DNA of 64,000 bases. Origin: Malachius bipustulatus (Eukaryota; Arthropoda; Insecta; Coleoptera; Melyridae). The stretch lies in contig CAJUUM010000005.1 in the NCBI GenBank assembly GCA_910589415.1, forward strand, positions 16,282 through 80,281. The letters are read 5' to 3'. Position 1 is the first letter of the stretch; every line of letters starts with the position of its first letter. The position numbers and the translations under genes were made by a program. The notes below the pieces were generated by a model, which saw only the letters and a program-made list of their open reading frames with translations, searched no databases and had not been told where the DNA came from. Positions 48,945-61,100 of the stretch are shown piece after piece.

Positions 48945-50432
48945 TTTGCGACCTCTAATACCATATATATTCCGAATCAGCGTTCCAAGTATTGTCAGAG
49001 GGACGCATCAGCTCGCTTTCGAAAAAATTTTTCTTAAAAATTTAAGAAGGGTCCCCCCTTTCGAATATTTTTTTCAGTTAGGACGTCGGATTTGGATGAA
49101 ATCCTCACCACTGATGCTCTGAGCCACGGCGAATCTGATACCAAGGTCCGTTTTTCGATTGGAGCCACCGTTTCGGTGATATGAATTTTTTAATGTCATT
49201 ATTCAGGACCGTTGACCAATTTTTTGGCTCGATTTGAAAGATATCCCCGCTTTTGCGACCTCTAATACCATATATATTCCAAATCAGCGTTCCAAGTATT
49301 GTCAGAGGAAAACATCAGCTCGCTTTCGAAAAAATTTTTCTTAAAAATTTAAGAAGGGTCCCCCCTTTCGAATATTTTTTTCAGTTAGGACGTCGGATTT
49401 GGATGAAATCCTCACCACTGATGCTCTGAGCCACGGCGAATCTGATACCAAGGTCCGTTTTTCGATTGGAGCCACCGTTTCGGTGATATGAATTTTTTAA
49501 TGTCATTATTCAGGACCGCTGACCAATTTTTTGGCTCGATTTTAAAGATATCCCCGCTTTTGCGACCTCTAATACCATATATATTATGAATCAGCGTTCC
49601 AAGTATTGTCAGAGGAAAGCATCAGCTCGCTTTCGAAAAAATTTTTCTTAAAAATTTATGAAGGGTCCCCCCCTTTCGAATATTTTTTTCAGTTAGGACG
49701 TCGGATTTGGATGAAATCCTCACCACTGATGCTCTGAGCCACGGCGAATCTGATACCAAGGTCCGTTTTTCGATTGGAGCCACCGTTTCGGTGATATGAA
49801 TTTTTTAATGTCATTATTCAGGACCGTTGACCATTTTTTTGGCTCGATTTGAAACATATCCCGGCTTTTGCGACCTCTAATACCATATATATTCCGAATC
49901 AGCGTTCCAAGTATTGTCAGAGGAAAGCATCAGCTCGCTTTCGAAAAAATTTTTCTTAAAAATTTAAGATGGGTCCCCCCTTTCGAATATTTTTTTCAGT
50001 TAGGACGTCGGATTTGGATGAAATCCTCACCATCTGAGCCACGGCGAATCTGATACCAAGGTCCGTTTTTCGATTGGAGCCACCGTTTCGGTGATATGAA
50101 TTTTTTAATGTCATTATTCAGGACCGTTGACCAATTTTTTGGCTCGATTTGAAAGATATCCCCGCTTTTGCGACCTCTAATACCAAATATATTCCGAATC
50201 AGCGTTCCAAGTATTGTCAGAGGAACGCATCAGCTCGCTTTCGAAAAAATTTTTCTTAAAAATTTAAGAAGGGTCCCCCCTTTCGAATATTTTTTTCAGT
50301 TAGGACGTCGGATTTGGATGAAATCCTCACCACTGATGCTCTGAGCCACGGCGAATCTGATACCAAGGTCCGTTTTTCGATTGGAGCCACCGTTTCGGTG
50401 ATATGAATTTTTTAATGTCATTATTCAGGACC
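47682..50432 (+). repeat. Satellite B higher-order repeat, 4282-bp spacing, copy 2
   Basis: This is the second copy of the block that starts near 43400. It loses register with copy 1 after about 50440, where the subfamily order changes. The variant CAGAGGGACGCATC near 44716 is repeated near 48998, supporting common descent of the two blocks. Confidence 0.78.
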
Positions 50433-50973
50433 GTTGACCATTTTTTTGGCTCGATTTGAAACATATCCCGGCTTTTGCGACCTCTAATACCATATATATT
50501 CCGAATCAGCGTTCCAAGTATTGTCAGAGGAAAGCATCAGCTCGCTTTCGAAAAAATTTTTCTTAAAAATTTAAGATGGGTCCCCCCTTTCGAATATTTT
50601 TTTCAGTTAGGACGTCGGATTTGGATGAAATCCTCACCATCTGAGCCACGGCGAATCTGATACCAAGGTCCGTTTTTCGATTGGAGCCACCGTTTCGGTG
50701 ATATAAATTTTTTAATGTCATTATTCAGGACCGTTGACCAATTTTTTGGCTCGATTTGAAAGATATCCCCGCTTTTGCGACCTCTAATACCATATATATT
50801 CCGAATCAGCGTTCCAAGTATTGTCAGAGGAAAGCATCAGCTCGCTTTCGAAAAAAATTTTCTTAAAAATTTAAGAAGGGTCCCCCCTTTCGAATATTTT
50901 TTTCAGTTAGGACGTCGGATTTGGATGAAATCCTCACCACTGATGCTCTGAGCCACGGCGAATCTGATAACAA

Positions 50974-50992
50974 GGTCAGGTCAGGTCAGGTC
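50974..50992 (+). repeat. Short TCAGG microsatellite at a deletion junction
   Basis: The sequence GGTCAGGTCAGGTCAGGTC occupies this 19-bp stretch, with perfect TCAGG units at 50976, 50981 and 50986. It replaces 87 bp of normal monomer between AAGGTC and GAAACATATCCC. The net loss is 72 bp, which agrees with the 535-bp spacing between landmarks at 50475 and 51010 where 607 is usual. TCAGG is the known telomeric repeat of many beetles. The native AAGGTC end could equally have been expanded by slippage, so telomeric origin is only a possibility. Confidence 0.85.
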
Positions 50993-53199
50993 GAAACATA
51001 TCCCGGCTTTTGCGACCTCTAATACCATATATATTCCGAATCAGCGTTCCAAGTATTGTCAGAGGAAAGCATCAGCTCGCTTTCGAAAAAATTTTTCTTA
51101 AAAATTTAAGATGGGTCCCCCCTTTCGAATATTTTTTTCAGTTAGGACGTCGGATTTGGATGAAATCCTCACCATCTGAGCCACGGCGAATCTGATACCA
51201 AGGTCCGTTTTTCGATTGGAGCCACCGTTTCGGTGATATGAATTTTTTAATGTCATTATTCAGGACCGTTGACCAATTTTTTGGCTCGATTTGAAAGATA
51301 TCCCCGCTTTTGCGACCTCTAATACCATATATATTCCGAATCAGCGTTCCAAGTATTGTCAGAGGAACGCATCAGCTCGCTTTCGAAAAAATTTTCCTTA
51401 AAAATTTAAGAAGGGTCCCCCCTTTCGAATATTTTTTTCAGTTAGGACGTCGGATTTGGATGAAATCCTCACCACTGATGCTCTGAGCCACGGCGAATCT
51501 GATAACAAGGTCCGTTTTTCGATTGGAGCCACCGTTTCGGTGATATGAATTTTTTAATGTCATTATTCAGGACCGTTGACCAATTTTTTGGCTCGATTTG
51601 AAAGATATCCCCGCTTTTGCGACCTCTAATACCATATATATTCCAAATCAGCGTTCCAAGTATTGTCAGAGGAAAACATCAGCTCGCTTTCGAAAAAATT
51701 TTTCTTAAAAATTTAAGAAGGGTCCCCCCTTTCGAATATTTTTTTCAGTTAGGACGTCGGATTTGGATGAAATCCTCACCACTGATGCTCTGAGCCACGG
51801 CGAATCTGATACCAAGGTCCGTTTTTCGATTGGAGCCACCGTTTCGGTGATATGAATTTTTTAATGTCATTATTCAGGACCGTTGACCACTTTTTTGGCT
51901 CGATTTGAAAGATATCCCCGCTTTTGCGACCTCTAATACCATATATATTCCGAATCAGCGTTCCAAGTATTGTCAGAGGAAAGCATCAGCTCGCTTTCGA
52001 AAAAATTTTTCTTAAAAATTTAAGAAGGGTCGCCCCCTTTCGAATATTTTTTTCAGTTAGGACGTCGGATTTGGATGAAATCCTCACCACTGATGCTCTG
52101 AGCCACGGCGAATCTGATACCAAGGTCCGTTTTTCGATTGGAGCCACCGTTTCGGTGATATGAATTTTTTAATGTCATTATTCAGGACCGTTGACCAATT
52201 TTTTGGCTCGATTTGAAAGATATCCCCGCTTTTGCGACCTCTAATAGCAAATATATTCCGAATCAGCGTTCCAAGTATTGTCAGAGGAACGCATCAGCTC
52301 GCTTTCGAAAAAATTTTTCTTAAAAATTTAAGAAGGGTCCCCCCTTTCGAATATTTTTTTCAGTTAGGACGTCGGATTTGGATGAAATCCTCACCACTGA
52401 TGCTCTGAGCCACGGCGAATCTGATACCAAGGTCCGTTTTTCGATTGGAGCCACCGTTTCGGTGATATGAATTTTTTAATGTCATTATTCAGGACCGTTG
52501 ACCATTTTTTTGGCTCGATTTGAAACATATCCCGGCTTTTGCGACCTCTAATACCATATATATTCCGAATCAGCGTTCCAAGTATTGTCAGAGGAAAGCA
52601 TCAGCTCGCTTTCGAAAAAATTTTTCTTAAAAATTTAAGATGGGTCCCCCCTTTCGAATATTTTTTTCAGTTAGGACGTCGGATTTGGATGAAATCCTCA
52701 CCATCTGAGCCACGGCGAATCTGATACCAAGGTCCGTTTTTCGATTGGAGCCACCGTTTCGGTGATATGAATTTTTTAATGTCATTATTCAGGACCGTTG
52801 ACCAATTTTTTGGCTCGATTTGAAAGATATCCCCGCTTTTGCGACCTCTAATACCATATATATTCCGAATCAGCGTTCCAAGTATTGTCAGAGGAACGCA
52901 TCAGCTCGCTTTCGAAAAAATTTTTCTTAAAAATTTAAGAAGGGTCCCCCCTTTCGAATATTTTTTTCAGTTAGGACGTCGGATTTGGATGAAATCCTCA
53001 CCACTGATGCTCTGAGCCACGGCGAATCTGATACCAAGGTCCGTTTTTCGATTGGAGCCACCGTTTCGGTGATATGAATTTTTTAATGTCATTATTCAGG
53101 ACCGTTGACCATTTTTTTGGCTCGATTTGAAACATATCCCGGCTTTTGCGACCTCTAATACCATATATATTCCGAATCAGCGTTCCAAGTATTGTCAGA

Positions 53200-56100
53200 G
53201 GAAAGCGTCAGCTCGGTTTCGAAAAAATTTTCCTTAAAAATTTAAGAAGGGTCCCCCCTTTCGAATATTTTTTTCAGTTAGGACGTCGGATTTGGATGAA
53301 ATCCTCACCACTGATGCTCTGAGCCACGGCGAATCTGATACCAAGGTCCGTTTTTCGATCGGAGCCACCGTTTTGGTGATATGAATTTTTTAATGTCATT
53401 ATTCAGGACCGTTGACCATTTTTTTGGCTCGATTTGAAACATATCCCCGCTTTTGCGACCTCTAATACCATATATATTCCGAATCAGCGTTCCAAGTATT
53501 GTCAGAGGAAAGCATCAGCTCGCTTTCGAAAAAATTTTCCTTAGAAATTTAAGAAGGGTCCCCCCTTTCGAATATTTTTTTCAGTTAGGACGTCGGATTT
53601 GGATGAAATCCTCACCACTGATGCTCTGAGCCACGGCGAATCTGATACCAAGGTCCGTTTTTCGATTGGAGCCACCGTTTCGGTGATATGAATTTTTTAA
53701 TGTCATTATTCAGGACCGTTGACCAATTTTTGGCTCGATTTGCAACATATCCCGGCTTTTGCGACCTCTAATACCATATATATTAAGAATCAGCGTTCCA
53801 AGTATTGTCAGAGGAAAGCGTCATTTCGAAAAAATTTTCCTTAAAAATTTAAGAAGGGTCCCCCCTTTCGAATATTTTTTTCAGTTAGGACGTCGGATTT
53901 GGATGAAATCCTCACCACTGATGGTCTGAGTCACGGCGAATCTGATACCAAGGTCCGTTTTTCGATCGGAGCCACCGTTTCGGTGATATGAATTTTTTAA
54001 TGTCATTATTCAGGACCGTTGACCATTTTTTTGGCTCGATTTGAAACATATCCCCGCTTTTGCGACCTCTAATACCATATATATTCCGAATCAGCGTTCC
54101 AAGTATTGTCAGAGGAAAGCATCAGCTCGCTTTCGAAAAAATTTTCCTTAAAAATTTAAAAAGGGTCCCCCCTTTCGAATATTTTTTTCAGTTAGGACGT
54201 CGGATTTGGATGAAATCCTCACCACTGATGCTCTGAGCCACGGCGAATCTGATACCAAGGTCCGTTTTTCGATTGGAGCCACCGTTTCGGTGATATGAAT
54301 TTTTTAATGTCATTATTCAGGACCGTTGACCATTTTTTTGGCTCGATTTGAAACATATCCCGGCTTTTGCGACCTCTAATACCATATATATTCCGAATCA
54401 GCGTTCCAAGTATTGTCAGAGGAAAGCATCAGCTCGCTTTCGAAAAAATTTTTCTTAAAAATTTAAGATGGGTCCCCCCTTTCGAATATTTTTTTCAGTT
54501 AGGACGTCGGATTTGGATGAAATCCTCACCATCTGAGCCACGGCGAATCTGATACCAAGGTCCGTTTTTCGATTGGAGCCACCGTTTCGGTGATATGAAT
54601 TTTTTAATGTCATTATTCAGGACCGTTGACCAATTTTTTGGCTCGATTTGAAAGATATCCCCGCTTTTGCGACCTCTAATACCATATATATTCCGAATCA
54701 GCGTTCCAAGTATTGTCAGAGGAACGCATCAGCTCGCTTTCGAAAAAATTTTTCTTAAAAATTTAAGAAGGGTCCCCCCTTTCGAATATTTTTTTCAGTT
54801 AGGACGTCGGATTTGGATGAAATCCTCACCACTGATGCTCTGAGCCACGGCGAATCTGATACCAAGGTCCGTTTTTCGATTGGAGCCACCGTTTCGGTGA
54901 TATGAATTTTTTAATGTCATTATTCAGGACCGTTGACCATTTTTTTGGCTCGATTTGAAACATATCCCGGCTTTTGCGACCTCTAATACCATATATATTC
55001 CGAATCAGCGTTCCAAGTATTGTCAGAGGAAAGCGTCAGCTCGGTTTCGAAAAAATTTTCCTTAAAAATTTAAGAAGGGTCCCCCCTTTCGAATATTTTT
55101 TTCTGTTAGGACGTCGGATTTGGATGAAATCCTCACCACTGATGCTCTGAGCCACGGCGAATCTGATACCAAGGTCCGTTTTTCGATCGGAGCCACCGTT
55201 TTGGTGATATGAATTTTTTAATGTCATTATTCAGGACCGTTGACCATTTTTTTGGCTCGATTTGAAACATATCCCCGCTTTTGCGACCTCTAATACCATA
55301 TATATTCCAAATCAGCGTTCCAAGTATTGTCAGAGGAAAGCATCAGCTCGCTTTCGAAAAAATTTTCCTTAGAAATTTAAGAAGGGTCCCCCCTTTCGAA
55401 TATTTTTTTCAGTTAGGACGTCGGATTTGGATGAAATCCTCACCACTGATGCTCTGAGCCACGGCGAATCTGATACCAAGGTCCGTTTTTCGATTGGAGC
55501 CACCGTTTCGGTGATATGAATTTTTTAATGTCATTATTCAGGACCGTTGACCAATTTTTGGCTCGATTTGCAACATATCCCGGCTTTTGCGACCTCTAAT
55601 ACCATATATATTAAGAATCAGCGTTCCAAGTATTGTCAGAGGAAAGCGTCATTTCGAAAAAATTTTCCTTAAAAATTTAAGAAGGGTCCCCCCTTTCGAA
55701 TATTTTTTTCAGTTAGGACGTCGGATTTGGATGAAATCCTCACCACTGATGGTCTGAGTCACGGCGAATCTGATACCAAGGTCCGTTTTTCGATCGGAGC
55801 CACCGTTTCGGTGATATGAATTTTTTAATGTCATTATTCAGGACCGTTGACCATTTTTTTTGGCTCGATTTGAAACATATCCCCGCTTTTGCGACCTCTA
55901 ATACCATATATATTCCGAATCAGCGTTCCAAGTATTGTCAGAGGAAAGCATCAGCTCGCTTTCGAAAAAATTTTCCTTAAAAATTTAAAAAGGGTCCCCC
56001 CTTTCGAATATTTTTTTCAGTTAGGACGTCGGATTTGGATGAAATCCTCACCACTGATGCTCTGAGCCACGGCGAATCTGATACCAAGGTCCGTTTTTCG

Positions 56101-56830
56101 ATTGGAGCCACCGTTTCGGTGATATGAATTTTTTAATGTCATTATTCAGGACCGTTGACCATTTTTTTGGCTCGATTTGAAACATATCCCGGCTTTTGCG
56201 ACCTCTAATACCATATATATTCCGAATCAGCGTTCCAAGTATTGTCAGAGGAAAGCGTCAGCTCGGTTTCGAAAAAATTTTCCTTAAAAATTTAAGAAGG
56301 GTCCCCCCTTTCGAATATTTTTTTCAGTTAGGACGTCGGATTTGGATGAAATCCTCACCACTGATGCTCTGAGCCACGGCGAATCTGATACCAAGGTCCG
56401 TTTTTCGATCGGAGCCACCGTTTCGGTGATATGAATTTTTTAATGTCATTATTCAGGACCGTTGACCATTTTTTTGGCTCGATTTGAAACATATCACCGC
56501 TTTTGCGACCTCTAATACCATATATATTCCGAATCAGCGTTCCAAGTATTGTCAGAGGAAAGCATCAGCTCGCTGTCGAAAAAATTTTCCTTAGAAATTT
56601 AAGAAGGGTCCCCCCTTTCGAATATTTTTTTCAGTTAGGACGTCGGATTTGGATGAAATCCTCACCACTGATGCTCTGAGCCACGGCGAATCTGATACCA
56701 AGGTCCGTTTTTCGATTGGAGCCACCGTTTCGGTGATATGAATTTTTTAATGTCATTATTCAGGACCGTTGACCAATTTTTGGCTCGATTTGCAACATAT
56801 CCCGGCTTTTGCGACCTCTAATACCATATA
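53200..56830 (+). repeat. Satellite B block with 1828/1222-bp periodicity
   Basis: A distinctive monomer with GACCAATTTTTGGCTCG (one T short) and TTTGCAACATATCC occurs at 53721, 55549 and 56771, spaced 1828 and 1222 bp. The first two are followed by TATTAAGAATC and by GAAAGCGTCATTTCG, which lacks CAGCTCGCT. Subfamily markers CGATCGGAGCC and CCTTAGAAATTT appear in this part of the array and continue rightwards. The third copy is the one hit by the transposon. Confidence 0.75.
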
Positions 56831-57112
56831 CAGGGTGTTGATTTTCAAAGCGGGCCATAGGGGATTAGCATTGCGAAAGTGGTTTTTGAGGATTCCTGCT
56901 CGCCGTTTAAACTGACAGAAATGGTTTTGGTATCAAAATGAAGCTAAAATTATTGCGCATAACACTTGACATCAGAAGTTATTTTAATTTCACGTTATTT
57001 TCTGTAATTCTTCAATAAAAATTCAAGTAATTGTCAATGTTTATTCACAAAATAGCATGCCTTGCCTAAACGATAATGACGTTTCTACGTTTTGACAATC
57101 CAATAATAAAAC
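56831..57112 (+). repeat. Left terminal inverted repeat of the transposon
   Basis: This 282-bp arm starts CAGGGTGTTG and ends AATAATAAAAC. It pairs with 57266-57547. By eye the outer 130 or so bases are identical to the other arm, and about ten substitutions lie in the inner half, for example ACACTTGACATC against ACGCTTGATATC. The arms could form a long hairpin when single stranded. Confidence 0.92.
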
Positions 57113-57155
57113 TCTATAAGTCAGTAGCTAATAATAAAGTTGGTTCTATTTAAAA

Positions 57156-57293
57156 ATGGGTTATACAAACCAAGAAAGAGTCTTTATGGTGAAAACCTAC
57201 TACAGTGTAGCCAGTTACAGGAGGGTTCGCGATTTATTTGCCGTGAATTTTTTTAATAGACCAATGTTTTATTATTGCATTGTCAAAACGTAG
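57156..57293 (+). pseudogene. Transposase N-terminal remnant
   Basis: A 45-codon frame starts at ATG 57156, 43 bp inside the left arm, and stops at TAG 57291 inside the right arm. The first 35 residues include GYTNQERVFMVKTYY and SYRRVRDLFAVNF. This resembles the helix-turn-helix segment (DUF4817-like) at the start of many insect mariner-type transposases, which reads roughly YTN-E-R---V--YY----S---V---F---F. The family likeness is from memory of the pattern, not a search. The last ten or so residues are translated from the right inverted repeat and are not transposase. The catalytic DD(E/D) domain is entirely missing, so the fragment cannot transpose anything. The internal deletion joins at about 57265. 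Confidence 0.6.
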
Positions 57294-57547
57294 AAACGTC
57301 ATTATTGTTTAGGCAAGGCATGCTATTTTATGATTAAACATTGACAATTACTTGAATTTTTATTGAAGAATTTCAGAAAACAACGTGAAATTAAATTAAT
57401 TTCTGATATCAAGCGTTATGCGCAATAATTTTAGCTTCATTTTGATACCAAAACCATTTCTGTCAGTTTAAACGGCGAGCAGGAATCCTCAAAAACCACT
57501 TTCGCAATGCTAATCCCCTATGGCCCGCTTTGAAAATCAACACCCTG
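57266..57547 (-). repeat. Right terminal inverted repeat of the transposon
   Basis: This 282-bp arm is the reverse complement of 56831-57112. It starts on the plus strand at GTTTTATTATTG and ends TCAACACCCTG. It has the same length as the left arm, so no net insertion or deletion separates them. Confidence 0.92.
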
Positions 57548-58190
57548 CATATTCCGAATCAGCGTTCCAAGTATTGTCAGAGGAAAGCGTCATTTCGAAA
57601 AAATTTTCCTTAAAAATTTAAGAAGGGTCCCCCCTTTCGAATATTTTTTTCAGTTAGGACGTCGGATTTGGATGAAATCCTCACCACTGATGGTCTGAGT
57701 CACGGCGAATCTGATACCAAGGTCCGTTTTTCGATCGGAGCCACCGTTTCGGTGATATGAATTTTTTAATGTCATTATTCAGGACCGTTGACCATTTTTT
57801 TGGCTCGATTTGAAACATATCCCCGCTTTTGCGACCTCTAATACCATATATATTCCGAATCAGCGTTCCAAGTATTGTCAGAGGAAAGCATCAGCTCGCT
57901 TTCGAAAAAATTTTCCTTAAAAATTTAAAAAGGGTCCCCCCTTTCGAATATTTTTTTCAGTTAAGACGTCGGATTTGGATGAAATCCTCACCACTGATGC
58001 TCTGAGCCACGGCGAATCTGATACCAAGGTCCGTTTTTCGATTGGAGCCACCGTTTCGGTGATATGAATTTTTTAATGTCATTATTCAGGACCGTTGACC
58101 ATTTTTTTGGCTCGATTTGAAACATATCTCCGCTTTTGCGACCTCTAATACCATATATATTCCGAATCAGCGTTCCAAGTATTGTCAGAG
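57548..58190 (+). repeat. Satellite B resuming after the transposon
   Basis: The array resumes in the same phase at CATATTCCGAATCAGCG, so the insertion simply split one monomer. That monomer continues with GAAAGCGTCATTTCG, the short form lacking CAGCTCGCT. The next units carry GGTCTGAGTCACGG and CGATCGGAGCC markers. Confidence 0.85.
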
Positions 58191-61100
58191 GAAAGCGTCA
58201 TTTCGAAAAAATTTTCCTTAAAAATTTAAGAAGGGTCCCCCCTTTCGAATATTTTTTTCAGTTAGGACGTCGGATTTGGATGAAATCCTCACCACTGATG
58301 GTCTGAGCCACGGCGAATCTGATACCAAGGTCCGTTTTTCGATCGGAGCCACCGTTTCGGTGATATGAATTTTTTAATGTCATTATTCAGGACCGTTGAC
58401 CATTTTTTTGGCTCGATTTGAAACATATCCCCGCTTTTGCGACCTCTAATACCATATATATTCCGAATCAGCGTTCCAAGTATTGTCAGAGGAAAGCATC
58501 AGCTCGCTTTCGAAAAAATTTTCCTTAGAAATTTAAGAAGGGTCCCCCCTTTCGAATATTTTTTTCAGTTAGGACGTCGGATTTGGATGAAATCCTCACC
58601 ACTGATGCTCTGAGCCACGGCGAATCTGATACCAAGGTCCGTTTTTCGAACGGAGCCACCGTTTCGGTGATATGAATTTTTTAATGTCATTATTCAGGAC
58701 CGTTGACCATTTTTTTGGCTCGATTTGAAACATATCCCGGCTTTCCGACCTCTAATACCATATATATTCCGAATCAGCGTTCCAAGTATTGTCAGAGGAA
58801 AGCATCAGCTCGCTTTCGAAAAAATTTTCCTTAAAAATTTAAGAAGGGTCCCCCCTTTCGAATATTTTTTTCAGTTAGGACGTCGGATTTGGATGAAATC
58901 CTCACCACTGATGCTCTGAGCCACGGCGAATCTGATACCAAGGTCCGTTTTTCGATTGGAGCCACCGTTTCGGTGATATGAATTTTTTAATGTCATTATT
59001 CAGGACCGTTGACCAATTTTTTGGCTCGATTTGAAAGATATCCCCGCTTTTGCGACCTCTAATACCATATATATTCCGAATCAGCGTTCCAAGTATTGTC
59101 AGAGGAACGCATCAGCTCGCTTTCGAAAAAATTTTTCTTAAAAATTTAAGAAGGGTCCCCCCTTTCGAATATTTTTTTCAGTTAGGACGTCGGATTTGGA
59201 TGAAATCCTCACCACTGATGCTCTGAGCCACGGCGAATCTGATACCAAGGTCCGTTTTTCGATCGGAGCCACCGTTTCGGTGATATGAATTTTTTAATGT
59301 CATTATTCAGGACCGTTGACCATTTTTTTGGCTCGATTTGAAACATATCCCGGCTTTTGCGACCTCTAATACCATATATATATTCCGAATCAGCGTTCCA
59401 AGTATTGTCAGAGGAAAGCATCAGCTCGCTTTCGAAAAAATTTTCCTTAGAAATTTAAGAAGGGTCCCCCCTTTCGAATATTTTTTTCAGTTAGGACGTC
59501 GGATTTGGATGAAATCCTCACCACTGATGCTCTGGCCACGGCGAATCTGATACCAAGGTCCGTTTTTCGATTGGAGCCACCGTTTCGGTGATATGATTTT
59601 TTTAATGTCATTATTCAGGACCGTTGACCATTTTTTTGGCTCGATTTGAAACATATCCCGGCTTTCCGACCTCTAATACCATATATATTCCGAATCAGCG
59701 TTCCAAGTATTGTCAGAGGAAAGCATCAGCTCGCTTTCGAAAAAATTTTCCTTAAAAATTTAAGAAGGGTCCCCCCTTTCGAATATTTTTTTCAGTTAGG
59801 ACGTCGGATTTGGATGAAATCCTCACCACTGATGCTCTGAGCCACGGCGAATCTGATACCAAGGTCCGTTTTTCGATCGGAGCCACCGTTTCGGTGATAT
59901 GAATTTTTTAATGTCATTATTCAGGACCGTTGACCATTTTTTTGGCTCGATTTGAAACATATCCCCGCTTTTGCGACCTCTAATACCATATATATTCCGA
60001 ATCAGCGTTCCAAGTATTGTCAGAGGAAAGCATCAGCTCGCTTTCGAAAAAATTTTCCTTAAAAATTTAAGAAGGGTCCCCCCTTTCGAATATTTTTTTC
60101 AGTTAGGACGTCGGATTTGGATGAAATCCTCACCACTGATGCTCTGAGCCACGGCGAATCTGATACCAAGGTCCGTTTTTCGACCGTTGACCAATTTTTT
60201 GGCTCGATTTGAAAGATATCCCCGCTTTTGCGACCTCTAATACCATATATATTCCGAATCAGCGTTCCAAGTATTGTCAGAGGAACGCATCAGCTCGCTT
60301 TCGAAAAAATTTTTCTTAAAAATTTAAGAAGGGTCCCCCCTTTCGAATATTTTTTTCAGTTAGGACGTCGGATTTGGATGAAATCCTCACCACTGATGCT
60401 CTGAGCCACGGCGAATCTGATACCAAGGTCCGTTTTTCGATTGGAGCCACCGTTTCGGTGATATGAATTTTTTAATGTCATTATTCAGGACCGTTGACCA
60501 TTTTTTTGGCTCGATTTGAAACATATCCCGGCTTTTGCGACCTCTAATACCATATATATTCCGAATCAGCGTTCCAAGTATTGTCAGAGGAAAGCGTCAG
60601 CTCGGTTTCGAAAAAATTTTCCTTAAAAATTTAAGAAGGGTCCCCCCTTTCGAATATTTTTTTCAGTTAGGACGTCGGATTTGGATGAAATCCTCACCAC
60701 TGATGCTCTGAGCCACGGCGAATCTGATACCAAGGTCCGTTTTTCGATTGGAGCCACCGTTTCGGTGATATGAATTTTTTAATGTCATTATTCAGGACCG
60801 TTGACCATTTTTTTGGCTCGATTTGAAACATATCCCCGCTTTTGCGACCTCTAATACCATATATATTCCGAATCAGCGTTCCAAGTATTGTCAGAGGAAA
60901 GCATCAGCTCGCTTTCGAAAAAATTTTCCTTAGAAATTTAAGAAGGGTCCCCCCTTTCGAATATTTTTTTCAGTTAAGACGTCGGATTTGGATGAAATCC
61001 TCACCACTGATGCTCTGAGCCACGGCAAATCTGATACCAAGGTCCGTTTTTCGATCGGAGCCACCGTTTCGGTGATATGAATTTTTTAATGTCATTATTC

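Larger units (their letters stand above)
56831..57547 (+). mobile_element. Non-autonomous DNA transposon with long inverted repeats
   Basis: This 717-bp element interrupts a satellite B monomer inside ACCATATATATTCCG. It begins CAGGGTGTTGATTTTCAAAG and ends with the reverse complement. Two 282-bp inverted arms flank a 153-bp core. The core holds the start of a reading frame resembling the N-terminus of insect Tc1/mariner-type transposases, so this is best read as an internal-deletion derivative of a Tc1/mariner-like transposon. The left flank is ACCATATA and the right flank CATATTCCG, which fits a TA target duplication if one base (T to C) changed, but the site is ambiguous because the target itself is a TA repeat. 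It is the only such copy in the window. I do not recognise a named family. Confidence 0.88.

Noticed and set aside
56831..57547. Solo LTR or SINE
   Set aside because: The ends are long inverted repeats, not direct repeats. There is no tRNA-like promoter and no poly-A tail, and the core resembles a DNA transposase start.
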